NCBI GenBank assembly: GCA_025267735.1
Contig: CM046294.1
Location: forward strand, 36,239,222-36,303,221
Length of the DNA: 64,000 nucleotides
From: Mactra quadrangularis
Lineage: Eukaryota > Mollusca > Bivalvia > Venerida > Mactridae
Reading direction: 5' to 3'
Of this stretch, positions 22,700-35,395 are shown in pieces. Position 1 is the stretch's first letter, and every line of letters begins with the position of its first letter. The position numbers and the translations under genes are program-made. Under the pieces are notes generated by a model. The model had not been told where the DNA came from. It ran no database searches and saw nothing but the letters and a program-made list of their open reading frames with translations.

Positions 22700-22965
22700 A
22701 CATATTAAAGCTTTTAAAACTATATCTTTCGTTAATGCATATCACTAAGTTTAACATAAACTCTATTTGTCCTTCGCATATTATGTAATCGTTTGAATAA
22801 TCAATACAGTTATCTATTTAGTTCGAACACTTAATTGCGTATTACAATTTTTAAGTTATGGTTACAGTTTAACCCATTGGTAATCTGGAGAAGGTTTTAT
22901 AAATGTAAAAAAGATTTAAAAAAAACTCTAATGAAGAATCATGTTACCACTTTAATCAAGTTCAT
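22700..22965. repeat. Dispersed repeat, copy 2 (unbroken locus)
   Basis: Matches the complement of 19487-19560 on its left and 12123-12360 on its right, joined without interruption at AAGTTTAA (22747-22754). It is thus a paralogous empty site for the hAT insertion that made the GAGTTTAA duplication. Confidence 0.7.
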
Positions 22966-23012
22966 TATGACTCTTCATTAGTATTTTAAAAAAAAAATCT
23001 TTTTTACATTTA
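22903..23012. repeat. Hairpin of about 110 bp
   Basis: Left arm AAATGTAAAAAAGATTTAAA with CTAATGAAGA; right arm TCTTCATTAG with TTTAAAAAAAAAATC and TTTTTTACATTT. The right arm seems to have been copied in inverse onto the end of dispersed repeat copy 2. Confidence 0.7.
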
Positions 23013-25860
23013 ATAACTGAGGACGAAATACAATGCTGCTGTGAGACTGATGTTGTTAACACAGCCATATTATCAATGATTAGCGCAGACTACTATCACG
23101 TTTACCTTGTCGATCATAATTGATGAATAGTTGAATATTGACACATATGTCTGTTCATGTGATCCGGAAAATAGTTTTCACATCAGAAATGTTAGGATTT
23201 TTCCAAATCTTCACCAAGCAACAACATTATTGTATTATTATTGCCCATTGTTGGTCAACTCTCACATTATTGGCTGTCCCCGCGTCATTTCTCATTATTT
23301 TTGTGCACTGCAGGTTTTTATTTGACAGACCTGTCAGTTGAAGTGTTTAGGTTGCCGGACATTTAACTTTTGGCTACTTTTCGAATATGTACTAATCCGA
23401 AGGGCAAAATCATAACCATCGAGACTGATCCCGCCCACATTTATCATTGAGACCCTGAATAAGAACCGGTTGTAATTTGTTGAATTTGTTATTGCATAAT
23501 GGCTAACTAAGATATAGAAATACAAGCAAGTCGTACTGATAGCAAGACATATATCGTATCATTCGTATCGAACTAATGGTATAGTAAACAACCGAACGAA
23601 TGGTATAAAACGTATAGAACGTGTGGTATAAAACGTATGGAGATCTATATCGTAAGACCTGCGTACAGATCGTAATTCGTATCGTTCGTATTCGACTTTG
23701 GGAATGGTATAACGTACGAATCACATGCGTATTGTCATCGTATATGGTAAAGATCGTATTTCAACGATTACGCGCACCTAACTGTAATCTAAAAATAGAC
23801 TTGAGACGGTTACGGCTAAATGGCGATTTTAAGCATTTTTGGAAATGCTCATACTTGTAATTAAACACGTTTAAAAGCAGTGGGTGAATGTTATGTATTC
23901 ACTGAGCTGCGAGGGGAGCTTAAGGTATTACCTAGTACAAGGGCTTTACACTAGTATACGATATATATCGAATGCCGGTATTGTAGGTTCGATAGATATA
24001 TCGGATCGATCGTTTCCGTATCGAACAAAATATCGATCAATGACAGTTATACTTTTGTACAATACAAACAAAAAAATCCAGTCCCGCAAATCGATTGATA
24101 TATGTTACTCACTGTTCCTGCCAAAACTATTTGTCAGGATCTTTTAACTTTTTCTTTATTTATCACTTTCCAACGTGCACTTAATCCTGCCTGTAACACT
24201 CGAGAACGGGGTTGGCAGTATTCAGAGATCAAATATTTTGCATAGCCAAATTAACATCCTACTGCTTCCGGACAGTACGGTATGGGCTAATATGTGGACG
24301 AACTAGCTAATATTATGACACACCTTTACGCAAACGTCTTAAACCGGTTACTTCATGTTTTGTTCTTGAGAAGTAGCTGTCACTTTTTATGTACTTTGAT
24401 TTTCAATTTGCCCGGTGACCAACAATCGCTTCTTATTATACAGATCAGTTCGGGCAACCAATAGTCACACGGATTGGTAAGGACAGATCCGCAATGTAAC
24501 GGATTGAACAGAAGCGATATTTTATGTAAATAGCTTAAGTTATGAAAGAGTATGCTTTCCCTTATGCTGATCTTTTTAAACGTCATCCAAATATGAATTA
24601 CGGGAAATAAATCCAACTGAAACCAAACATCCTGTCGGCATAAAGTGGATGTCTAGATCCAGACTATTCTCGTACCCCGAGGTTATCAAGATTCTCAATC
24701 TAACTAGTATCGAGAATCTTACTAGGCTCTGGGAACGAGAATGTTACATATGAACAAGAAAACGTTTTATAACAATTTACCTTTTTATTACTGAAAAACC
24801 TTAAAAGTTAACATGACAATTCTATATAATGCTGTTTTGAGTTACCTTTAGATTATACTTATCTGGTTTTTTTTGTTTGCCGTGACAGTCACATTGCTGC
24901 ATTTCGCAGCAAATTTTTACTTGTATTAGCTTCTGGTGCTAATTAGCAAACTAATGTGTGACCTGTGTGACTGTCTATCTCAACAACGTTAATAATCAAT
25001 GTAGAAAATTGACATTAACACCAGATGACTGAAAAACAAACATATTAGATAACAAGCAAAAAGGATAATAATAAAATTAAACATTTTTAGTACAGATGAA
25101 CTCAAGCAGAAATAATAATTATATCCATTGTTTATGATAAGCGACAGAAAGAATGATTGCATAACGCACCCTTTTAACTTATCTTAATTAACCCCAAAAA
25201 TTACGCTGTATTTGAGATGGATAAATATTTAATTGACATTGGAGAACACGACACGAAATGAGTGGGTAGCATTGTCTGCGTCTAATATCCAAATTTGTGT
25301 TGTACGTAAAATTGAAAAAGAACCTAATCAACTTATAAACTTTGTATGAAGTGAATGTTAATATGAAAAATTATATAACAGGGAAAGGCATAATGTAGGT
25401 TTGTACATCATTAACTAACGATGTCCGGCATTATACACATTTAGACATAAATAAAATAGTTTTCCTAATTTCATATAAGGTAAATTAATACATAGTTTAA
25501 ATGTAGTAGATAATCTATGTCAACAATTTCTCATATTATCCTAAACGAGGTATACATTGCACTAGTCAATAATTCAAAACAATCAACACTCACATCTTGA
25601 AAAATAGAGTGGTTTTGTGACTGGTACACTACCAAATAGTCAGTTGAATTAAACAAATACATGGTAAATAAGACATAAAACTAAACATCTACTATTAATT
25701 AAGCAAAATATTGCCTCACTTATACGTAATAAGTTAAATTTAAACTTTGCTAAATTTATTCAGTAAATGAAACAAAATAATTGTAGTATCTACAGGTTGG
25801 TATAAAAGCAGATTAGAAAAAATCGTTATGGTTGTATTTGTTTTATTATCCATGGAGTCT
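23013..25860. other. No gene recognised; CGTAT/CGAT-rich stretch inside
   Basis: Between about 23530 and 24060 the sequence is dense in TCGTAT, ATACGA, CGTATCG and TCGAT strings, unlike its AT-rich surroundings, without a regular period. A smaller cluster around 24670-24730 repeats GATTCTC / GAGAATC. Open frames here are not convincing. Confidence 0.4.
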
Positions 25861-25867
25861 TGTCTAA

Positions 25868-26005
25868 TATGTTGCGCGTTCCATTTTACCATTCCGGACA
25901 CGTTCTTCATGTTCTGTCCAGGATGTGTGATTGGAATGAAATGGAACACGAAACTGCCCGGGACGATTGAATGGAATGAAACAGAACGCGTAACACAAAC
26001 AAAAT
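25868..26005. repeat. Imperfect inverted repeat
   Basis: TGCGCGTTCCATTTTACCAT near 25874 faces GGAATGAAACAGAACGCGTA near 25972. It lies inside the longest unexplained + strand open frame (25828-26256, 142 codons), which shows no motif and is probably non-coding. Confidence 0.45.
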
Positions 26006-26518
26006 GGCTTATTTCCTTGCTGACGTATGCAGAATCGCCTCTTCTAACAGAAATAAAGCCTATTTATACCTATTTATACTCATGTCCACTTATTACAACT
26101 TATAACGCGAAAACTAGTAAAAAATTTTACTTCACCTATCGTCCAATGCTTTGTCAGCCATCTTGGATTCCACGATGCACCTACTCGACTGCGGGGACGG
26201 TCAGAACATGTTCTGAAACTACATCTAACCAGCTAGTCAACCTTTATGTCAGTTAAGGAGGCATTATTATTTTTCGATAATGCCTATCAGATATTTTTGA
26301 CTAATATGACCATGCGTGTGGAGTAACAACAAAATAAGCTACCAGGCCCCACAGCCACTCACTCCACCAATTGGGGTACTGGTAGTGTGATAAAAAAGTG
26401 CAATACTTATTCTCTTGACTAAGGACATGATATTAAAATGACCTTCGGCCAACAATATGTAAAAATGCACCATATGCATAAGAGAGGTTAGTAATTGTTA
26501 AAAATGGTATTTTCTATT

Positions 26519-26896
26519 TTAAGATTGCAACATAACGTATGCGACATGTCTTGACTCAAACCATTTGATGGTATCAGCATGGACTACATGGGATGGTAAA
26601 GAATGCCACTTAACTACAGTTCTGGGGAAGTATGCGAACTTGAAGTAGTCAACTGATGTTGATGGAATGTGGTATGCTAGGTGATGATAATGCTTTAATT
26701 GTTTGTTGTAAGGTGAAAGATATTGTGAAAGATCCATAGATACATGATTGGTTACCACGTTGTAAAAATATGTTAAGCGACTAGCTTGCCCTCTGCTTTC
26801 TAATGAGTTCCATTCTAAATCGGACAATATGTTTGTGACAGTTCTCGGGGTCTTGCTGTAATTGTTTGCGACAAATCGTTTTTTTTTAAATTTCAA
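26519..26896 (-). pseudogene. C-terminal fragment of a LINE reverse transcriptase ORF
   Basis: The 125-codon - strand frame contains LEWNSLESRGQASRLTYFYN and HHLAYHIPSTSVDYFKF, then FPRTVVKWHSLPSHVV. This is the conserved C-terminal tail of Jockey/CR1-type ORF2 proteins (RR..ARL..ly.i..., FFPRTI..WN.LP). The RT and endonuclease parts are missing, so it is a dead 5'-truncated remnant, different from the LINE at 14.9-18.7 kb. Confidence 0.85.
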
Positions 26897-27417
26897 GTCT
26901 TATCTAAGTTTTTTTGTAAGTATGGATCCCAAACCGTCTAATCTGATGGTATATTTAAAAATGAACTTGATAAAGACCTAATTCTATGCAAATTCTGTCA
27001 TTTAGTATATATAAATGTAATTACAAATGAAGCATATAGTGAAACAATTAAAAAAACATAATAAACATCAGATTAGTAATTTTATTTTACCTTCAAAATG
27101 TTCCTCTGTAGCGAAACCATTGATAATTAAATTTGCTTATCCAAGCTCATACAGCAGTGAACTATAAGCATATACCAAACGAAGATGGTATAACCCGAAT
27201 ACGCATACAGTATTGTTTATGAAACACTTGAAAATATGCCACTGCAGCCAATAATAATGCTATAAAAACATAGGAATGTATGATACAAATATAGTAAAAA
27301 TACCAGAAACACTGTTGAAAGTTTAGTTTAGAAAAAAAAAAATTTATTTAAACATGAAAGGTGTAATTATTTGTGTTGGGTTTATGCGCTTTATAAAACA
27401 CAATAATTATCATTTTA

Positions 27418-27545
27418 TGACGTCCAGTGCACATAACTTTCCTAGACTTTTGTATAAAATACTAACAAACCTACATTTTCTCAAGACCGGTAAGTTCCCC
27501 ATTTACCGAATCAATGGAGAAAAATGACAAGCCACGGACCCAAGT
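27418..27545 (-). mobile_element. Decayed SINE fragment (family B body)
   Basis: TGACGTCCAGTGCACATAAC, CTTTCCTAGACTT, TTCTCAAGACCGG and ATCAATGGAGAAAAATGACA follow the order of the family B SINEs at 40.8 and 55.3 kb, with many changes and no tRNA head. Confidence 0.6.
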
Positions 27546-27938
27546 CTGATAGTTTTGTTGATATTTTATAATTCAAATACTATATACTTAAACGCTTATT
27601 GTGTCATTTAGAATGAATTCATGACATTGAAAACTGAAAGAGTCATTTTTAAATGATAATTATTGTTTATAGAAAATATCCATGAGAAAATGTACATTAG
27701 TAAGATGAAAACAAACATTTATGAGACGTGTACAAGAGTGGTTATTGACAAACAAATAACGTGATCAGTTGATACCTCAGCATGGTGAACTACAATATTA
27801 TTCATGGATGAATTAGTCATGCAAATGTATTAGTGATATTCCAGTGTGAAAAAGTTATAAGTCACAGTGTTCTCTGAATATAGTCGTAGGTTTACATCAT
27901 ATGTTTTCAACTGTTCATTACACTGCGAAGGATGTTAA

Positions 27939-30900
27939 CTAATACACTTTAATTTGCATGTTTTCGTACACGCCCTTCTTATCCTCAATAGTGGTATCTA
28001 CAATAAACCATAATACTAAACGTTTAACAAAACTGACCATGCCGCTACACTATTGTAAAAACTTAAGTTTGTTTAGGCAAGTGTGCGGTTTATACAGAAA
28101 ATGCGGTAAATCGTTCAAATCATGTTACCAGTTCGAAGTATTCAGATACAGTCTATAGTATAAAAGAGTATCACGATGAGAATTTTCATTTTCTCGAACT
28201 GGTTTTTCCACAAAAGTCGATGCATATTTTTAAAGTAGCAGAGTGTTTTATCTGTCCAGTACACTCAGTCGGTCAAGTTTATTAAAATTAAGAATAATCG
28301 AAAAACGTATATTAAAATCCCAAGTAGGTCGATTATCTCCTCAATGCTAAACACATTACATACATTTAATATTATTATGTAAATTTGAAGAAATTAATTT
28401 GTCTTTTATTTTATACATCATGTTTCCTAGATACAATGACATCATATAAAATAAATAGAATTCAATTCTATAAAATATTTAAACTATAAAATGAAAATGA
28501 ATTTTACCAGTGGTTGTAGAATGGTTTGTTTGATCCAAAGATGAGTAAGGGGTGGATTCAACTTTTTTCAGGTTAACCATTTCATAGTTAGAGGCACTAC
28601 AATATAAACGTCGCAGAGTTTTTACAATTAAAAATATTTGAGATGAACGTGTTATTCTTTTTAACAAAATGCAAAAAAATCCGAAATGAACGACGACAAT
28701 TTAGCGCCTAAACTCTACAGTATGTCTTCAATGAAAGTTTCAAGATCTATAAATATCAATGCTGCTGTCATGAATAATAATAGGACAAAATATTAACCAT
28801 TTAATTAAGTCGACATGTTTACATTATCTATTTAGATTTTTTCCACCACTATAGATTTAAAGTTGTCTATTTAATAACACTGTAAAATTCAATGATAAGT
28901 GCTATACGTTTATGACAATCTTTAAAATATTCAATAGGCATTTAATGCAATAACTGGATTACCTGACAACATTGTAGTAAACCGGATCTTCAACCAGGCT
29001 GTTGTTTCTGCTGGTATCACTGCAAGAGATATGAGATAGATTTCAATATAAAAGTGTATCTTATGTTTACTCATATGAAATTTTTATCATTGCATATATC
29101 AACAATAAGAAAAAACTTAAACAGCAAATTGGTTTAATATAATAATAGATATACAGTAGAACTTGGTTATAACATACTCGGTTATAACATACACTCGGTT
29201 ATAACATACCATTTTTCCTGGCCCATTTCTCATATTTTGTATATAACATACATAGTATGCTATATGGATATAACATACCTTGGTTATAACATACCTTTTT
29301 TCTTTGGCCCAGCGAGTATGTTATATCCAAGTTTTACTGTAAATACAATGTATGTACAAACCTTTCAATTACGTTGTAAGTGGCATCATCATCTTCTTCA
29401 TTTGTAATTTCTTCAAGTCTGTTGAAAAGATAAATTACAAACATGAACACGTATATAACACACTAATGTATATCTGAACTATAGGGACAACTCCACCAAC
29501 GACTGAACATAGTAAACTATTCGAACAAAACATGAAGTAAACAATAATTATAAAGTTGAGTTCCTACAACCATGCTGAAGGGAACTTGACCGTTTAAGTT
29601 CAGAATCGATTGAGTAATTCAATGTACATGTAAATGGTACATATCTTTATTGTCACATCAGATATCAATATGCAAGGGTGAATTATATACAATGTAATTA
29701 CCTTCCAGTATTGGTGTAAGCATGCTTCTCAGCTGAAGTATTAGTTGTGTCGCTATAATAACAATAATATAAACAAATATAAAACAGTAGAAGGTATTGG
29801 TTAAGATTCTGATACAGTTTAATGTATACTGACACCAATAATTGTTAGTGTGAGAAATTCTTAACAAATTAATCATATTCATGCGTCATTTATTCATGAA
29901 ACAAAATGTAACAAGTCACCTTATTGTAAAATGTTTTGATTTTACGATTATATGCTTGATGAAGCGATGCTCAGACATTGTCATATAGGACTATAAGTTG
30001 GTTTAATTAGCAAAAGCAAAGCTTTAACTAAAGTTTGTGTGCAAGCACGTGACATATTAACAAATTATCAAATAACACCAACAGCGACCGCGCATTAGCA
30101 TATTTGTGAAATGCAACTTGACAATGCTATAAATTTTGAAAAAGAACCATTTATATAATAAAACTAAGCAACAAACAAACGTTAATTCAACTAACCATTT
30201 GCCATGTGACATTTTTCCATCACAAGCTGAAATATATAGATTAACAAAGCCAGTCAAGATAAAAACACTCACTGGTAGAACTTGATTTCCAATATGGCTT
30301 ACGCTGTTTTTAAAACCGTACGGTTGCTAGATTCCAATTGTAAAACATCGGCGATTATAGATACATTTGCCCATTACCATCATGTGAAACATCTAGCTTT
30401 ATTAATAGCTACTTAACAAATAAACACATAAAAATAGACGTGCATCCGATATTTGATTAATACAACCTATATACGAGGCTTGTCTTATTTGAGTTTTATT
30501 CGGTTTTGGCAGTCGTATTACCCGATTTTTACTTTTCCCGCCGTTTCTTAATCAAATTGCTTGCGCTCGCTCGAACATCCCCTGATAGTGTTGACAGTTG
30601 AACGGTAGACATTATGCTTCACTACAGACCAGTATACTCATTTAAGAGAAATTACAATAAACAAAATCAAATACGTCTGCATCGTTGAATGTGACGAAAC
30701 ACGCTTCATTTGAAACATAGTCTTGGTAATGATTGTTATTACTTAATGAATGTACGAGTTATAATAAAGCAGATAGTAAATTCGGTAAAACGTTACATCT
30801 ACTAACCTTTGCGCTGTTGATATCTTCTGATAATTACTATGATTACTATACCAATTATAATACAGCCAGTAACACCACCAACAATACCTCCAATCAATGA

Positions 30901-33315
30901 TACAGGTGTCGATGATAGAGTGTCAGTGCCTAAAATAACAAATCACGAATATTCGTCTTCTAATCATTTCTAATCTATAATTAAACACATTTATATGTAT
31001 TTGGTTGCAAATATTTGAAGATAATGACTAAAGTATTTTTTTAATAATCTTTCATGTTCTAAAGATTTCATTTATTATTTAAGGTTTTATCTAAACTTCA
31101 AAGTATTGAATTGACTGTCGACACATTAAACAGGTATATGTAAAGTTGCCAATATATATTGACTATTGACGAATGTGACTATCCACTCATGAGTAATATA
31201 AAATGGAATAACCGTACATTTGTACAAAAAGTAAAAATGTGACATGTAAATTGTATATGTTATATTTGCCGCTGGTGACCTTCCGATAATTATCGAAATA
31301 AATTTGACTTTGAAACGTTGAAACATGTTGTCTGCAATAACTTATATTGTGTGTGGATTCGTTTTCGCCGACTAATACACGAATGAATTGAAAATGTGAA
31401 GACTGTATAAAATAATTGTCACCATTTTCTGATATCTGTCAATAAATGCAACAACCCACAACCAGGTAAATATGTTGAAATTAATGTTTAATACGAGGTT
31501 TTAACTAGTTTTTACATTGTTCCTTCTATCATTGTGAACTTTTAATATTAAACGATGCGAATGCACATACGACAAATAAAAAAAAACGGAAATAATACTT
31601 ACAATTAACGAATAATTGTAGAATATCTGTCGACTCATGATGAATATTTCTAGCCGAACAATAGAAAATGCCTTCATCTGAACAGCTTGCCTTAGCAATG
31701 TTGTATTCTACACTATTAGATGTCACTGTTAGCAACGTTTTACTTTCGTGACGCACAGTCATCAAAGCTGTTGGATTACTATCAGCAGTACAAATAAATC
31801 TAACTGGGTCACTTTCATTTACAGTCACAGTTTGACTAGAATATCCATCTATTGTAAATGATCTTATGATTGCTGCAACTAATCAAGAGAAGATAAACTT
31901 ACACAATATTGTTACAAATTTTCAACGTGTTACACAAATTTAACCAGTAGAATAACAGAAAAACGTCACTATTGACCTAAAATGAACTTATATATTTGAG
32001 CGTTAACTTTACTAAATTCAAACAAAAAAGTGGGTCAAATAAAAATACATATCAACGCCATTGTAATAATAGCTTCTCAACTATTTTAGCTAAAATTATG
32101 TGATATATTTTCTGAACATTAAAAACAGGTTTTATGCAAATTCTTTATCTTTTATTATTGATTTTATCAATTTATTGCATACTTACATTGTACATCAAGA
32201 TGAAAACTTTGACTATGTTGACCAATGTAAGATTTATTATCTCCACTTTGTTTCATGATATTATATGCTGTACAAGTATATATCCCAGTATCACTCTCTT
32301 TAAGAGACTCAATGTTTAATGTTGAAGTATTCCATTCTCTATTATCATGGTTTCTTGTCCATTTAATTGACGTGTTTTCTGGAATTCCAGCTGTAAAGAT
32401 GCACGTCGTATTTAACTGTTCCTCTTTCAGATTTACAATGTCATTCAAAGGTAGTATTGCTGGTGGATCTGCAATACAATTTATATTTTAAATCATGACT
32501 CATTAAAACATGCTAAAGAAGCCCAAATTGTATGACTTACTGAATGTTTCTGTTAGTAATATTTCGAGACTCCTGGGTCGAATAACTATGGTGACTGGTT
32601 TATGCCATGTCGTATTTTCGTTTCTTTGTGGCAAACAAACGAAATCACGAAGACACTACAAATCCATTGTTTGTCGTATCTTCGTATTTTCGTATTTTCG
32701 TTTCTCCGCCGCGGAGACACAAAAACACGACAAAATAAATACAACAATACAACAGATAAAATGTGCCGTTTTTTTGCCTTACATCTGTCGTATTTTTGTA
32801 TTTTCGTTTCTTCTTGATGAAGAAACGAAAAAACGAAGATACGACAGATGAAGGGCGAAAACACGTAAAATCCATAGTTTGTCGTATCTTCGTCTTTTTG
32901 TTTCTTCGTTTCTTCACCACGAAGAAACGAAAAAACGAACAAAAGAAGATACGACAGATAAAGAGCAAAAACACGACAAATTCATAGTTTGTCGTATCTT
33001 TGTCTTTTCATTTCTTCGCCACGAAGTAAAAATAATCACAACAAGTGCAAAACTATTTGTAAATATTATGTTACATGCAACGCTTTATTTAATACTTTCA
33101 ATTTTCTGTGATATAATATCTTAGGATTACTGTGAACATGATTTTATTGTACACATTAATTTTGCCTCTCCGTGTCATACTACCACATGAGGGTCCACAA
33201 TGGAAACATGAGTTCACTCTTTTTTGTGCTTACCCTTGTGCTGGTATTTTATGACATGGTTTAAGGGTAAGCACAAAAAAGAGTGAACTCTTGTTTCCAT
33301 TGTGGACCCTCATGT

Positions 33316-33353
<38 letters not shown>

Positions 33354-35395
33354 CAAAATACAATATTGTTAAATTACATATGTCATGTTGTATTTTGCCA
33401 ATACCTAAATAAATCTATCAATCTAAACCTAATCTAAACACACAAGTTTTTTGGCTTGCTAGTAACATGCAAAGACAAATACTAGTGCTAAAACAAAACT
33501 TACATAATACAACTACAGTCACGGTACTACTGTTTACACCAGCAACATGACCTCCAGTTGATGGATTCATTGTATTATATACACTACATTTGTATTCTCC
33601 AGCGTCTATCTTCATTATATTATATAACTGAAGTAGTTGTATATTCAAAGAATCAGCTATTCTTGGTCCTGTCCATGTATATCTATCTGGTGATGGTTTA
33701 CTGTCTGCTGTACACTCGATACTTCCGGTATTACCTTCTATAAATGAAATATCTCCATATGTACTATTAGCATTCACTATAAATGCCGGTTTTGATGGAG
33801 GATCTGTAATAGAAACATTTATGTATTTACTTCCATATAATATGTGTATAATATCGTTAATAGACATTTTGCCTTTGACGAATAAACGTATAAATAGTTA
33901 TAATACTAATGCTGTGACATGTTGATGCATTTAAAATAATATAAGTATTATTAGATATTGAGCTTTAAAATAGCTTATTAAATTTTAAATAAAAGACAAC
34001 GTAACATTAGTTTATAGATATTTATTTGCATTTGTTAAATCAAATTGAATCACTATTTCACGCCAGATTGAATATAACATATTGGTTCTCTTTTCTCATT
34101 ATTGGCGAGACAAGTTACTGGTTCTATATAACTCAGTCTAGAAATAAGCAACATTTATTTTGTAAAACAAATGAAAGGCTTAATGCAAAAATTTTGTATA
34201 ACATTGGCAATTATAAAAAACATTGGTTAGACCCCCACAATTATATAAAAGCAATTATAAAATCGAATACTCACATAATACAATCAATTTAACATCGATT
34301 GATTCATTTGTAAACCCTGTTTGTTGAGATGTAAATGTACATGTTCCTTCGTGTGTTCTTGATACATTCCATGTTAATGTTGCAGTGACGTTTGCATCTG
34401 AGTTGATGATTGATTGGTATATAGGTGAGACATTAATACAACTCCATGATAATGTTGGTGTAGGATTTCCACCTTTAACACTACAAGATAATGTCCCCAA
34501 GGAATGTTCTATCACACGATATTCATTACCTTGAAGAATGTAGGGGTCTCCTGCCTTGTCTGAAAATGCATGAATACATCTTCAAATATAAATATAATCA
34601 AATTGAATGTTAAAAACTTATAATTAATTGCATACTTATTATGTCAAATTACTATTTCTCATAGAGTCCACAACAATTATCAGAAATAGTATGACGTAGA
34701 TAACTTATCTTTACATATATTTAAGGACAGAATGAATCAAATCTGACGGGACATACTTCTATTTGTCAAACACTTAGTCATATATGTAACAATATACATA
34801 ATGTATGCGATTAAAAGGCACACGGAGAGAGACATATTGACTATTTATATGTATATCATTACGTCAATATGTAGTACATTGTATATTCGGATTTTACTGT
34901 TGGTTTTTGAATATACTATTTCAATATACAATGTATTATGGGTAAACTTCTGAATAAATAAATCAATGAATTAAAAAGTTGGCTATAATATTAGTATATT
35001 AATATATACTCTCCATACAAAAGTTATGAAAATACACTTTCATGAGCTTTATGCTTACTTACACAGAACGTTCAGTAATGTCTTCTTGTTAGGTCTAACT
35101 GGACTCGTGTTGACAGAATTGTTAGCTGTACAGTATATTTTGGTGTTACTATGTTGTCGTTTTGGTACAAAATGAAGCGTACTGGTTGTTACACTTAAAT
35201 CACTGTAGTCAGTTGTTGATGTTGTTATATTTTCTGTTATTTGAGTTATATCGTTACTGTTATTCAAATCTCTAAACCAATATACCAAGGCAGCAGGTCT
35301 TGCTGTTAATGCTGTACATGTTAGCTCTATAACTGTGTTTTCTATGACATTTACGCGATATTCGTCAGGTAGCATCGTAACGGATGTCAGTGGAG
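27939..35395 (-). CDS. Ig-domain transmembrane receptor with ITIM-like tail
   Basis: Twelve phase-checked exons, 5' to 3' on the - strand. Ig1 35395-35063, Ig2 34559-34275, Ig3 33803-33504, Ig4 32468-32187, Ig5 31878-31603, all phase 1-1 with Cys pairs (for example ELTCTALTARP...IYCTANN; GEYKCSVYN). Then TM 30929-30807 (LIGGIVGGVTGCIIIGIVII, then basic RRYQQRK). Cytoplasmic: 30226-30196, 29752-29702 (AYTNTG), 29418-29362 (ATYNVI), 29019-28963 (VYYNVV), 28596-28508 (SNYEMV, TPYSSL) and last 27997-27939 (GVYENM), stop at 27939-27941. Single-pass surface receptor; SxYxxV and VxYxxV fit the ITIM consensus and YxN suits Grb2-type SH2 domains (known biology; function here is inferred). The signal-peptide exon is not certain; a weak candidate with MVCVIFLFQYHP and a phase-1 donor lies near 36033-35998. 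Ligand unknown; an adhesion receptor is the alternative. Confidence 0.88.
29152..29342. mobile_element. pogo/Tc1-like MITE with GGTTATAACATAC repeats
   Basis: Ends ACAGTAGAACTTGGTTATAA and its near complement TTATATCCAAGTTTTACTGT. Inside, GGTTATAACATAC(T/A)C(G) is repeated several times. CAGTA(G/A)AA-type ends are typical of pogo-related MITEs. Lies in an intron of the Ig receptor gene. Confidence 0.7.
32600..33035. repeat. Dense inverted/direct repeat built on TGTCGTATTTTCGTTTCTTC
   Basis: At least eight blocks of the motif or its complement (GAAGAAACGAAAA...ATACGACA) alternate in both orientations with short spacers, so adjacent blocks can pair as hairpins. Because stop codons are rare in this composition, long open frames appear in five frames on both strands; none is a gene. 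Lies between Ig4 and Ig3 exons. Confidence 0.85.
33179..33319. repeat. Long hairpin, ~57-bp arms
   Basis: TACCACATGAGGGTCCACAA at the left and TTGTGGACCCTCATGTGGTA-like complement (TTCCATTGTGGACCCTCATG) at the right; arms near-perfect, loop about 28 bp. Immediately followed by (AT)n. Probably a fold-back MITE in an intron of the Ig receptor gene. Confidence 0.85.
33318..33350. repeat. (AT)n microsatellite
   Basis: About 16 uninterrupted TA units between two hairpins. Confidence 0.95.
33350..33404. repeat. Small hairpin
   Basis: ATTGGCAAAATACAA and its complement TTGTATTTTGCCAAT flank an AT-rich loop. With the adjacent AT run and larger hairpin it forms a palindrome-rich cluster. Confidence 0.8.

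Noticed and set aside
25828..26256. 142-codon + strand open frame
   Set aside because: Contains an inverted repeat and shows no domain or splice-partner; kept only as a repeat feature.
32510..33124. Seven overlapping open frames on both strands
   Set aside because: Products of the TGTCGTATTTTCG repeat, whose composition lacks stops; repeated FVFSFLR strings in all frames.
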